Under the pieces are notes generated by a model, which worked only from the letters and a program-made list of their open reading frames with translations, did no database searches and was not told where the DNA came from. Positions 27,001 through 39,000 of a DNA stretch of 43,800 bases are shown piece by piece; the stretch's first letter is position 1, and each line of letters starts with the position of its first letter. The DNA is from Apostichopus leukothele (lineage: Eukaryota; Echinodermata; Holothuroidea; Aspidochirotida; Stichopodidae): positions 242,090 to 285,889 of the forward strand of contig JAAAKB020000024.1 of assembly GCA_010014835.2 (NCBI GenBank), written 5' to 3'. The position numbers and the translations under genes were made by a program.

Positions 27001-30000
27001 GACTTCTCCAGTCAAATGATGCAAACGAGTGACGGATATGCTATGGTTGAGAGCTCTGTGGATACTTCATCTTTTGCAAGTCCGCCTTTACTTCTCATCA
27101 AGGAAGATGAACACAAGGGAGATGATCAGGAAAAATTTATAGAAGGTCCAGCAGATCAACACCGGCAGACAAATCCTTTTGATGTTGAAATGGGAGGCTT
27201 ATTTGATGAAAAACTGATATCCAATAGTGACCAAGATATCTGGGATCCTGAAAAATCTGTGATGCAAGGTATAGAAGGTTCGTCATTTGTAAGTTATTCA
27301 CAAGAAGAAGATACTGGTGATCACAGCCATACTGAAGAGGAACAGATTACAGCAGCTCTGTATGAAGGGAACCTGGAGTCCAACCCTTTTACAAGTGGGA
27401 GTGGTTTATTTCACGACCCTTCTTCTATAATGGATGAAAATTCAAATCGAATTGAAAGTGGTGCAGATGAATTAGTTGCCTCAAAGGAAATATCTAATCA
27501 TGAAAAGTCACTTGACTGGAAGCCACCAGTACCTTCTGATGGAAACCAACTTGATGGGGAAAGGAGCAAAAGAGCAACTATTGAAGTATTTGAGACTGGT
27601 TATTCATCAGAGGAAGAAGTTGCTACAACCAAGGAAAATGAATCTTTAGAAATGGTAGATTATGACAAAGATGATGAAGTTGATACTGAAGTATCCCCTG
27701 AAACCGAGGAAACTGGAGAAATGGTACTGAATGGTAACCCTAACACACCCTTTGTGTTTGATATGTCACATCAGCAGGTAGAAGAGAAGGGCCTGGTTGA
27801 TATCATGGCTGTAGAGGAAACAGAGAATCACTTTAGGTCTGATGATATGGATAAACCACAGGAAAATAAGCTAGACTCAGAAAAAGAAAAGAACAGAGGA
27901 AGTATAACAGTGTCTGAAGAGGGTTTGGCAACTGAAGTAGCTTCATCTGACAGGGATTCAAATCCAGAAGAGAGATTTGACTTCTTACCTGATGTAGACA
28001 TTTTACCTTCAAAGTCTGCAGATGACACTGTCATTGAAGACCAACAGATTGTAGAAGAAAATGAGAATTTAGTTTGCTCCACAAGACAAGAAGAAGAGAG
28101 CCAAAGAGAAATAGATCACGATGACATGAATGATGATGGTAATGATGCTTTATTAGAACTATCTGTAACTTCCAAGAAAGAAGACCAGGAAATAACAGGT
28201 CATCAAGTAGACAAGGAAGATGAGCATCTGGAAGAAGAAATCAAGAAGCAAACAATTGAACGTTTGGAAGTTCATCCCACTGCAGATTTATCAAAGGATG
28301 TGGAAAACCACCAGGAGCAAGAATCTTTTGAAATTGATGGAGATGAAGAGGGTTCAATAGAGAAAGAAGAGAATCCCAGAGAAGTAGATCACAATGAGAT
28401 GGATTTCAAGCATGAATACCAGTTTGTTGTAAATGATGAAGAAAGGGATGTACTCAAACTCACAGATGACTTGAATCTGCAAACCGTAGAACATCAGGAG
28501 AGTCAACTTGATGAAGTTGCTGTCTTTGTAGAAGGTAGTGTAGCTAGTGATGAAAGAGTAATGGATACCATGGAGGAGAGCAAAGAGGTCGATGCTGGTG
28601 GGGAACATGAAGTTATCAAACTAGATGATGAAGATTTCAAAGTATCTACTGGAGGAAGAACAACAGAGTATGAAGATGAAGTCCACAAAATGTCAATAAA
28701 AACAGAAGATGATTGTATAATCAGGGAAATAGTTGATGGTATTATTTCTCAGATTGTTGATGACAAAATGGAGAATGACTTGGTAACAAGAGAGAGAACA
28801 ACTGAGAATGCATTATTTAAAAGGGAAGCTGAAGAGGAACAAGAGAATGTGATTACATCTACTCATAATGAGTATCCAGAGGAAGAAGAAATCACAAGGA
28901 AAGTTGAGGAGATGAACCCTGAAAGTAGTCCAACTGGCATGAAACAAGATGAGGTATCACTTAGTTATAAAAAGCCTGTACAAATATCATCCAACTTCAT
29001 TGATTTAGAAGCTAAACAATTTGAACTTTCTCTCAAACCACCCGGGAGCATCGATGATGAGGAGGTGACATCTCCTGTTCTCTCAGATCTCTCAGAGTCG
29101 GGCATAGATATGTCTCCCAATCATCAGTCTTCCAGTCCTAAAGTCAGACCAAGTTCTTTGAGTCTCTCTGACCTGTCTATTAACAGTAACAAAGGGGGAT
29201 CCGTAGCTCTACCCCACATGGACACACCCACCGTGCTGTCCCCAAGTCTAGACTCACTCTCGAGTTACAGCCACGAGGGATACTTTGCATCGCCAGACTT
29301 TGAGGATGATACTCCAACACCCGGTATGTCAGATGTCAAGTCCCTGGGAGGGATGGAGTTTGGTGAACCAGCTTATAAAAGAGCTCTGTCAGTAGACTCT
29401 GAACTTAACAGGAATGTTAACAGAGGCTGGTCGGATAACCAGTCCTTGCTTGATGCCATTCTACTCACTCAGGTGAATATGGGAGCAATTAACACTTTCT
29501 CTCTGACTTTTAAGCAGATTCTCATTGTATCCACCATTCTAGTTTCTTTCCAACCATCACAAAGCTTTTAGCCTGTTGGTATTTAAACTCTGCCAGCAAA
29601 ATTGAATAAAAATTTGGGTGAAAAGATGAGGAGCAAAAACGCATCCCCTTGACTTGATTGTCTTATTTGGTGTTATATGATCTTGACAGAAAAAAGGGGG
29701 CAAATGGGTAACACAATGTGTAAAAATTAGAACAAAACGGGCAACAAACTGGGTACAATCAATATAGATCACTGCAATGCCAAATTTGTATTCATATCAT
29801 AAAGAAATGTGGAACTACAAGTGCAAAGTGGAGAACAAATTTCTGTGATGCCTGACTAAGTATCATGTTTATCATTATAGAAATGGTTCATTCTATGGTG
29901 TATCAGACTGCCCCAGTGGGTAGATGTTCATACCTGATTGTATTTCTCATTTACAGAAAAATTCAACAAGATTCAAAAAGAGATGTAATGTACACATCTT

Positions 30001-33000
30001 TCACTTTAGACCTTCAAACTTCATCATAATAATTTATCTGCTTAAAAGTCAAAGAATTTATGGGAGTAGCCCATGCATTAACAGCTATTTATTTCACTCA
30101 TATATGCATCATTATTTAATCCGCCATGCATCCCCTAATAATCGGTTCACTAATCATCAAATTTATCAACCAAACATTCACACTTTTCATCTATTGAAGG
30201 ACTTACCAGTCACTTGCAAGATTCGTCTCTTATTCAGGGGTTTGTCTCAGTATCAAATCGTTGACCATGCCATCTTCTTATAACATCTTTAGCATCTCAG
30301 AAATAAAAATATATCATCTCATCTTTGATAATGGTGTGAGGTATCACAGCTGAAGATATCTCAGTATATTAATAAAAGTAACACTTCTATCTACCAGTAG
30401 TAACAAAATGTAAAATGATGCATGTGGTGGAATTTTACTAACTTAATTAAACCAGTTTTTGTGTCTAAGCCAAGTAAGATTTCTATTTATTGTTCTGTTT
30501 TTGATATTCATTTCATCCAAGGTGTTTTGTTGATGTCTTTTATCTAATGAATAAAAGATATATGAATGAATTTTGTCAATCACAACCCTCTTTCAGGATA
30601 CATTTGACCAGGAATAATTTTTGATAATATGTTGTCATTTCAGGGCATGCTAATTCATTACTACTCTGATTTATAGGTCGTGATATATGTTTGCTTTTGC
30701 AGATTGTAAGACCTGATGTACTGTAAGTTCATTTTCTTGACATTTTTTTTCCATTTGTTGCATATTATCTGTATTTCTGATTTTATTTAAATGTTTAATA
30801 ATAACTTTTAGAAATCAAGGGAAGAATTGACAGAGGAGACTCCTCAAGCAGAAGCTGATATAAGTGTAGACGCAAACCAGCATGGTGCAGAAGGTAAAAC
30901 TACGGATGAATCCAGAGAAGCTGAACGGGGTGAAGCAGAGGGTGCAGAGGAAGATGATATGGACAACATATCCATTAAGATTACCAGGAAGGACCCTCCC
31001 AGCATAACCCCAGAGGTGCAGGCGCTGGTGGACGAGGCTGATGGGGGCAGGGGGAGGCTAGATACTCTACTCTCGGATACGAGCATCGGAGATTTTGATT
31101 ATGGCGATGACGACGACGACGACGATGATGAAGACGAGTCTGACCGAGAAGCCAAGGGTGAGGAGTTATGGAAATGTTGAATTATATAAGTATCACTGTA
31201 GGAAGTGTAGGTTATAAAATCACCTTATATGACAATGTCTGCAGTCTACTGTAGTAGGATCTGTTGAGATGGAATAGGTGTAGGATGGCTTCAGAATAAA
31301 AGTATCCTAGGTAGGGAATCTCTACATTGAGAGGTGCATCCAATTTATCATTGCTGGTGTACAGGAAATATTATGACTGATGGATGCTATGCAACCACAC
31401 ACTCGCAAAATGATGACTCATAGTGAAAATATTAATATGATTAAACCAATCAGGATTGGGGAGCATTTTCCCCCTCTCCTTCCCATAGAACCCATAAAAA
31501 GGGGTATTTTTCTAGAAATTTACTTATCAGGAGGGAGTCACATTGTCACTGAGTAAGTCTTTCTTGTAATGTGTATTTTGTAGCATTTGCCTTATACTAC
31601 TAAAGATTAATTCTGGAAGTGTACATGTTGAAATGACTGTCTGACAGGTTGTAATTTCCATTCATATGTCTTTCTGTTGTATTTAGCTTAACAAATGACA
31701 CATTTCTGGTAAGCGTATGACATAATTAGTACTGTTCATGATTTTATGATAACATACTTTGTGATTAGAGATGTTCAAAGTTGTTTAGCCCATATTTGTA
31801 GCATATTTGAGGATATGTTTTGATATGTTACAGTCAGTGCTTGCAGGTTTGTCATTATGTAAGGACTACTTTAGAATACTGGAGTGTGAAAATGGTTAGT
31901 TCTTCTTTCTTGTCAGGTGCTTACAGCGGGGCTGCGGATTCTCCCAATAGAAAACGACTTTCTGCTGAACTTGCTCTTAATCTTGAGGACGGGACTTCCA
32001 TCACTACAGAGATCATAGATGCAGCTTACCCAGCTGTTCTTACACCATCAAGTACTGAAATGTCTTGGGATGGTCAGTAATTCTTTCAATTTGATTACAT
32101 TTATAATTTCTTTACCTCATAGGGTATTTTATGAGTTTTGGAATGTTTTTAGTCAAACTTTTAATGCTCACTGTTAAAACAGTCATATGTGAGACTGTTT
32201 TCAATGTAATCTGTGATATCAGATCGAGTTGGAATCATAAAACAGCTCATTATAAACAGCAACGATAACGTGCCTTTGGTTTCTCTTTGGTGGAGGTTGT
32301 TTGATCGTTTGTCATGAAACATCCCAACGTTTCACTCTTGGGGTAAATCTTGCACAGGATCTTATTCACAGTATTTTTATAGTGTACTTATGTGTAGTCC
32401 TGTTGAGATGTGTGATGGAAAGTTATTTTTTTAGATAAAATGATGCAATTCTAGTTAATAGGTTTGGATATGAAGCATTCAATATTTTTGCTTTGTTCAT
32501 GGGTTCCTCTTTAACTTGAACTCTTCCTCCCTCCCCCTCCTACCATCCTCACCTCCAGTCCCCCTTCCTCCCACTCCTACCATCCCCACCTCCAGTCTCC
32601 CTTGGTAGTTTATACTATACCTTCATTCTTTACTTCTTTGCAGATGATAACTCCATGGACAAGAAATCATCAAAGCCTGAGAAAATCGCAGAGTACACCG
32701 CTAGAGAAGAACACGAAGACAGATGGCGATGGCGAACGGTTAAAATTGGAGACACAGAGCACATGGTGGATAATAAAGTCATCGAGCCGTTTAAGAAGGT
32801 TCTTTCTCATGGAGGTATAAATGCGAAACTTGTTTCATATTTTTATTTGCTAATTAATTTAGATGTTAGAAGCAGACTTGGGGCATTTTAATAAACAACC
32901 ATTACTGATTGATACATAGTGCTGTGTTTTATGTGATGGATGTCTTAAAGTATATGCTGAACTCAGAATGACAATGTGTGTTGTACCTGTTGCTAAATCT

Positions 33001-36000
33001 TTAAATTTATATATATGTTTATATTTTTTAATTAATTTTTTGTTGCAAAAGTGATGCAGATGATTAAGATTCACTGCTTCTTTTTTTGATCCCCACACAA
33101 CCAAACCATCTTTAATTTACTGTGCAGAGTTCTGTGTTTTATCCAGTAACTGGAATCAAGAGAGTTTTTATCTACATGGCCTCCTTCACACCCCTAGCTT
33201 TTCCAAGTCCTCAATATTCCAGCTATACACGTGTACAAATATCTAGCTATCTGACATTGTTAGGGGAGTTTCAAACTTCCAGTGGACCACTCACACACAT
33301 TTGCATCCACTGATAACCATTTGGATTAGTAACATATTGTAAACATGTTCTATAGAAGGTCTACACAGTCAATACCAATTCCCGTTACCTATGCAGAAGA
33401 CAATTTGTGCAACTACTGCACTTAAATAAGGATTGAAAACCTTGAAAAAAATGTCCAAATTTGACAACCAGCAGCTAATAAATATGAACAAAAGATTTAA
33501 AAATAGGCACCAAGATTGTTAACAGTCTATATTGTAAGGCATTGCTGTCCACTCATTAAAAATGTTGAAACAACTGGTGGCAATTTGTGAAGGACACTTT
33601 ATTAGTTTGTCGCCTGCTCTGTCTGTAAATCAAGTCCTGTCACGATATGATAGGTTTCATGGTCATCGAGAATGATTGAATGGAGTGACTGACAACTTGA
33701 AATTATTTATTACAAAAACCAATCAAATTTTCATTTGCAGGTTACTATGGCAACACCATGAATGCTGTCATTGTTATTGCCTCCTGTTACCTGCCAGAGA
33801 AATCGAGAAAGGACTACGAATACGTCATGCATAATCTCTTTCTGTGAGTATGAAATTTTTGTTTTATTTGCATAATTTTTCCTCTGCCAGAATTAGATCA
33901 ATCACAATTTACTATTGGAAAAAAGGGGGTATCATATTAGGGAAAACTGATTTGTATTTCGTAATAATGTCAAATTTTGTTCTGAACTTGTCACATAAAT
34001 ATGAATGAGTAAAATAAACAATGGAAAACTATGGGAAGTTTTATAGCCAAAAATTTTCTTTCCAATAGTTTGATCTAAGGTAAGGTCCAAATGTTAATGA
34101 GTTAAAGATCTGACTCTGTGTGTGTTCAAGTTTGGCCTTCCTTATAGCATTATAATGGGATGTGTTTGCTGTGTCTCTTATCACATGTAAAAGAGCTCTG
34201 TTAGCCTCAAGCTTAGATCTGTGTTATCTTGAAGGTACTATTCAAGGTACCTACTATTCAAGGTACCTACTATTCAAGGTACTATTCAAGGTACTATTCA
34301 AGGTACTATTCAAACTTGAAGGTACTATTCAAGTTTGCACTGACCTCAAAATGGCTTAAAGTTATCAAAGTCACCCCAAGTACATTATTTAAGAAAAATT
34401 CTTTGTAAATTTCTTTGTAATTTTCCTTTGTAAAATTTTCTTTGTAAAATTCCTTTGTAAATTTCTTTGTAAATTAATTTGCATTATAGTCTTGGCTTGT
34501 AAAAACATGCATATTCAAAGGAGTTTTCATAGTGAGGCAGAGTTATCAAGGCAGATTTTGTAAGTGGAGTTTGTTACCATCACATAATGCTCTGTAATTT
34601 TATTGCATTAGATTGTATGTTTATTTTGTTATGCTTAATAAAAATCATCTTGTCTGTGTTTTTACAGGTATGTAGTGAGTAGTTTAGAGCTTCTGGTCGC
34701 TCAGGACTACATGATTGTATACTTCCATGGTGCAGCTCCCCGTACGAAGATTCCAAGCCTAGCTTGGATGAAACGCTGCTATCAGATGATTGACAGGAGG
34801 TAGGGTCCACTCATATCTTATACCATGACTTGTCTCACTCCTCTTATCTGTCACATACCTTATTTATGTGTGAACAATTGTTATGCAATTAATAAAAATG
34901 TTCACTGTTCCTTTTCCTTTTTAACTTTCAATCAACAACCCTCTTCCTCACATGACTGCAGATAGTCTCAAACCCGGACCACGTGAATCTGTAACGTAAT
35001 ATTGACATTAGTTATATGCTAGAAAAACATCAAAATTTAAAATCAAATTTAAAATCAATTTGAAATCAAATTTTGTTTATGCGTAAGAGTAAATTCTTGA
35101 CAGGAGGTAGGGTCATTCTGTTACACAGGCTCTTTAGTGGATAAGCAGTTTCTAACAGTTTTATTTGTTTATGGCATCTATTGAAGCTTTTTTTTTATGA
35201 TTCCTTGCCTTCAAGACCTGTCTTACTATATCATGCTCATTTCAGAGAAGCTTTGACATTGTGTGTATTCATAGAGTTCAACACAGGTTTCTCTTATCTA
35301 TCTTATTTATAATTAGGCAATGGTTAATTAATATTTGATTCATTATTTACAGTAATATACCAAGGTTTGAAGAAATCGTGCAATTTTCCCCAAACACATA
35401 TTACCTAACTTTTAAAGTTGAATGTATAGTAAATAATTTAATAGTACAAGATGTGTATTTATCTTTAGCATAACCGGTTGTTGTACCTCAACCTCAAGGA
35501 GATAGTACTCTCAAGGAGATGGCAAACCTTTAAGAGTTAATAAAACTCAAGGAGATGGGAACCTCTCAAAGGTCTTTAGTGGAGAGATGAGATGGTTGTT
35601 CAAATCAGTTCAAGACCTATAGAGCAGTTGTTATCTTTATGCACAACTTTTCCTTTTAAAATTTCTTTTCTCTTTTGAATTTTAGGTTAAAGAAGAACCT
35701 GAAAGGACTGTATATAGTCCATCCTACAGGGTGGTTAAAGACAGTAATCACCTTTACTAGGCCCTTTATTAGGTAAGATAATCCATCCTACAGGGTGGTT
35801 AAAGACAGTAATCACCTTCACTAGGCCCTTTATTAGGTAAGATAATCCATCCTACAGGGTGGTTAAAGACAGTAATCACCTTTACTAGGCCCTTTATTAG
35901 GTTAGAATTCACCATATTATCAAAGTTAGGTTTAATTGTAAAGATGTATCCTATTGAAAGTTCATTTCCATGAACAAGAGAACATATATATCCTTCACAA

Positions 36001-39000
36001 ACAAGAATATTTCCTACGGATATTTACTAGAGAGGGGTGTAGATAATTGGGAGTTTTGTTCCAATGAATATGCATGAGTACCTTCTTTGGTGTTCCTACA
36101 CCCCATATATAACATTATATACTTCTTGTAGATATGAATAGATCTGTCACAGCCTAATACATCAAGAGTATTTACCAGTTTATACTTTGCATACTGTCAT
36201 TAAGATCCCCCAAAATAGGAAAGCTATGGAAGGAAGAATTACCAATAGACGATATTTCGACCGTGGAATGCTGGCTAGTGAAAGTATTTTTAATAACAAA
36301 TTGTTGCAAAAGTGCCTAATGCATATTGACCCAAATGTAGGATTTTTACAGGTTTCACGACTCAACAGGTATTTCATAACTTAACATGTTAATCGATAGC
36401 ATAAATTTATTTAAAATGTTGGTTGTTGGTAGGGAGTATGTTACCTGGGGCAAGAGGGGGTTCATATGAAAACGTATCAAAATGAATGTAAAATACCTGT
36501 AAGACTACTACAAAGTCAAGGTTAATGTCATACCTTCTCTCTCTTTTTCTTTTCAGTGCCAAATTTTATAGAAAGCTGAAATTTATTTACAAATTAAGTG
36601 ATTTGGAAAAAGTTATTTCTATGGAGTACATTTACATCCCTGAAGAAGTGAAGAGGTAAGACCATGTCAGCTGCAAGAGTGAAAATGTCAGCAAAGTGTT
36701 TGTTATCATTTTGTTTTTATAATCTGTTTAAAAAAAGTAATTTTTGAAACAATTGCATTGGTCATATGATCAGGCATATTCATGTCATTGTGATGTTCTT
36801 AGAAATTGATGGCAGTGTTCACCTGATATGAACCTTTATTTTCGCCTGGCGCTTTCCATAAGTGTCATAAAGTATAATCAAAATCCATTCATCAGAGAGG
36901 TTTGATGAAACATTCATCAGATTTGGGAGTCTTTAGGACATTTTAGAGGAATGCTCAGCTTATCATTAACCGTTTGCATTCAGATACTGCTTGTGATATA
37001 TTCAGTATTTGGCTCTGCCAGTATCGAATGTTGTAGAACCTCAAAAAATAAACAGTTGTCAAGGTCTCAGAGAAAATTGTTATTGATTAGAGGATGTAGT
37101 GTAGGCTGGGTCTCAAAAAGGCGAGCATCCATTATTCGGATTCTGTCTTATACAAGTTTTGGGAATTATTTTTATTATGATGAATATTTTGGTGACTCAT
37201 AAGTCCTGACTTGAAAGGGCACTCATTGCTGTGTGATTTGTGGAAAGTCTGCCTGTAATATTGAACGTGATGATGGGTTTGCAATCTGCCGGCTTTTAAT
37301 TATGGTGTTATAAAATGATCCCCTCTAGACCATTCATTCTGCATCAGTCTCATACAATGTAAGTTGCTAATGTAAAGTATGAACATTGGATGTCCTAGAT
37401 TCCTCCTTGCATCGATCAGGATTCATTCCAAAAGTCAATTCTGTTAGTTTTTCAGATTCCTTCCTCTCAAAAATGACTGATAGCCACATCTCTGCCCTGC
37501 CCCTCTTCTTGAAAAATTTCCTAAAGCAGGTTTAGAAAACAAATTTTGCTGCACCTGGAATCTTAGTTATTAAAATCCATGTTAGTGAATTAGAACCCTG
37601 CATCCCTTTAACTGATAACTTCTTGCTCCAAGCTGCTTCTTTTTCAATAATCCTCTCCAATTAATGTTTGCACTTTAACAAAATACTGTAGAATATTTGT
37701 AGAATTATTCGTGAGTAAACTTGTATTCTTCTTTAGGTGAGGTCAACGACAGAAGAATTTCTTTTAAATTGATTGCGTTACAGCTTAATTTCTGTTATAT
37801 CAGATTTGCTTGAACAGAAACCTTCCTCTAGGTTGGTAGTGGATATTCTAAAGTTTGAGTTAAAATTTCCTGATGCCATTTCAAAGCAAAACATCCAGAA
37901 GTAGCATAGATAAATCTCATTTTCATTGATGTCTAGCCAAGCTTACTTTCAAATTGACATGGAGGTGTCAGATGTTGTTGTCATGGACTGCTGATGAGAC
38001 TTTAACTTCTTGATAACTGTGTAAATTTTGGGGTGAAAAGAGAAAAACACTGCTCCGATAACTTGAGAAGAATCTGGTGAGAAATGGGGGTCAGTTAGGC
38101 TAGACAACCAGTTAGTTGATTATATGGTAGCATGACAAGCTCTTTGTAGGTCAGAAAATAAATTGGAAAAGGTTTTTTAGGTGTTTTTCTAAATGACTCA
38201 ATTATGGGTTGTTTTTCTTTCAGTCGTTGCTAAGTTTGCAAATTTATCACCATTTTTATTGTTTCTTAACTCTGAGGAAATACTTTACATCCTTTTCTTG
38301 AATAAGCCTCTTATGTCTGTAGGAATTACCACTGGTTATGATGTAGGCCTGGTAGTGTACTATACTTCAAGAAGTGCGACTCTTGAAGCTTTCCATGTTG
38401 GTAGCGTTCGCTATTTTTCAGCTTTTAACATCCCCATTTAAAGCATTTGCTTTCATTAGTGTCTAATATGCTTCACCACGCGGTTGGAGTCACGTCCCCT
38501 TGGTTGAAGTCAGGTCCCTGGGGTCCCTGCTGTGGGAGTCCCTTTAGCTAGAGTCCCTTTAGCTAGAGTCACTTTTGGTACCCCTCTATTGGTGTCCATG
38601 TTTGTAGAATTCACTTCTGTTAGGATGCCTCTATTGAGGTTTCTTTACCTGGAGTCAATCCAGTTGGCCCTACAAATGAAGTCCCTTGGGTGGAAGACAC
38701 TACCATTGAGGATGTCTGTGCTAAGGTCCCTTTGTTTAGACTAATCATTTTAGTTTGACTAAGTGTAGATGTAATCTCTTCAAGGTCCAGCATACTTTTT
38801 AACAGTGCCATTTACATTGGTTCACCTTCCAATAAGTAGTTATCTTTCTGCTGAAGCTTGTTAAGATCCTCAGTTGAGAGAGATTTATACTAACTTGGTG
38901 TAAATGGATGGTGGAGCTGATTGCATTGTGTGCTCAACTCTCTCAGTTAGTTAGTATGTTAGTTTAACTCTCATTGTGTGGTAGACTGAAGAGACACCTA

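Noticed and set aside
23734-29571. Reading the long open frame as an intronless gene starting at ATG 23734 and ending at the stop at 29571
   Set aside because: The 26 codons before the ATG continue the DHHA2 homology back to a good splice acceptor, and the last 33 codons lie past a GTGAAT donor whose phase fits the next exon.
36187-36384. 65-residue frames open on both strands in an intron
   Set aside because: No homology, no usable splice context, and the phase does not fit between the flanking BCH exons, which join perfectly without it.
37991-38045. CTGATGAG as a second hammerhead core
   Set aside because: No stem II hairpin and no correctly placed GAAA follow it.
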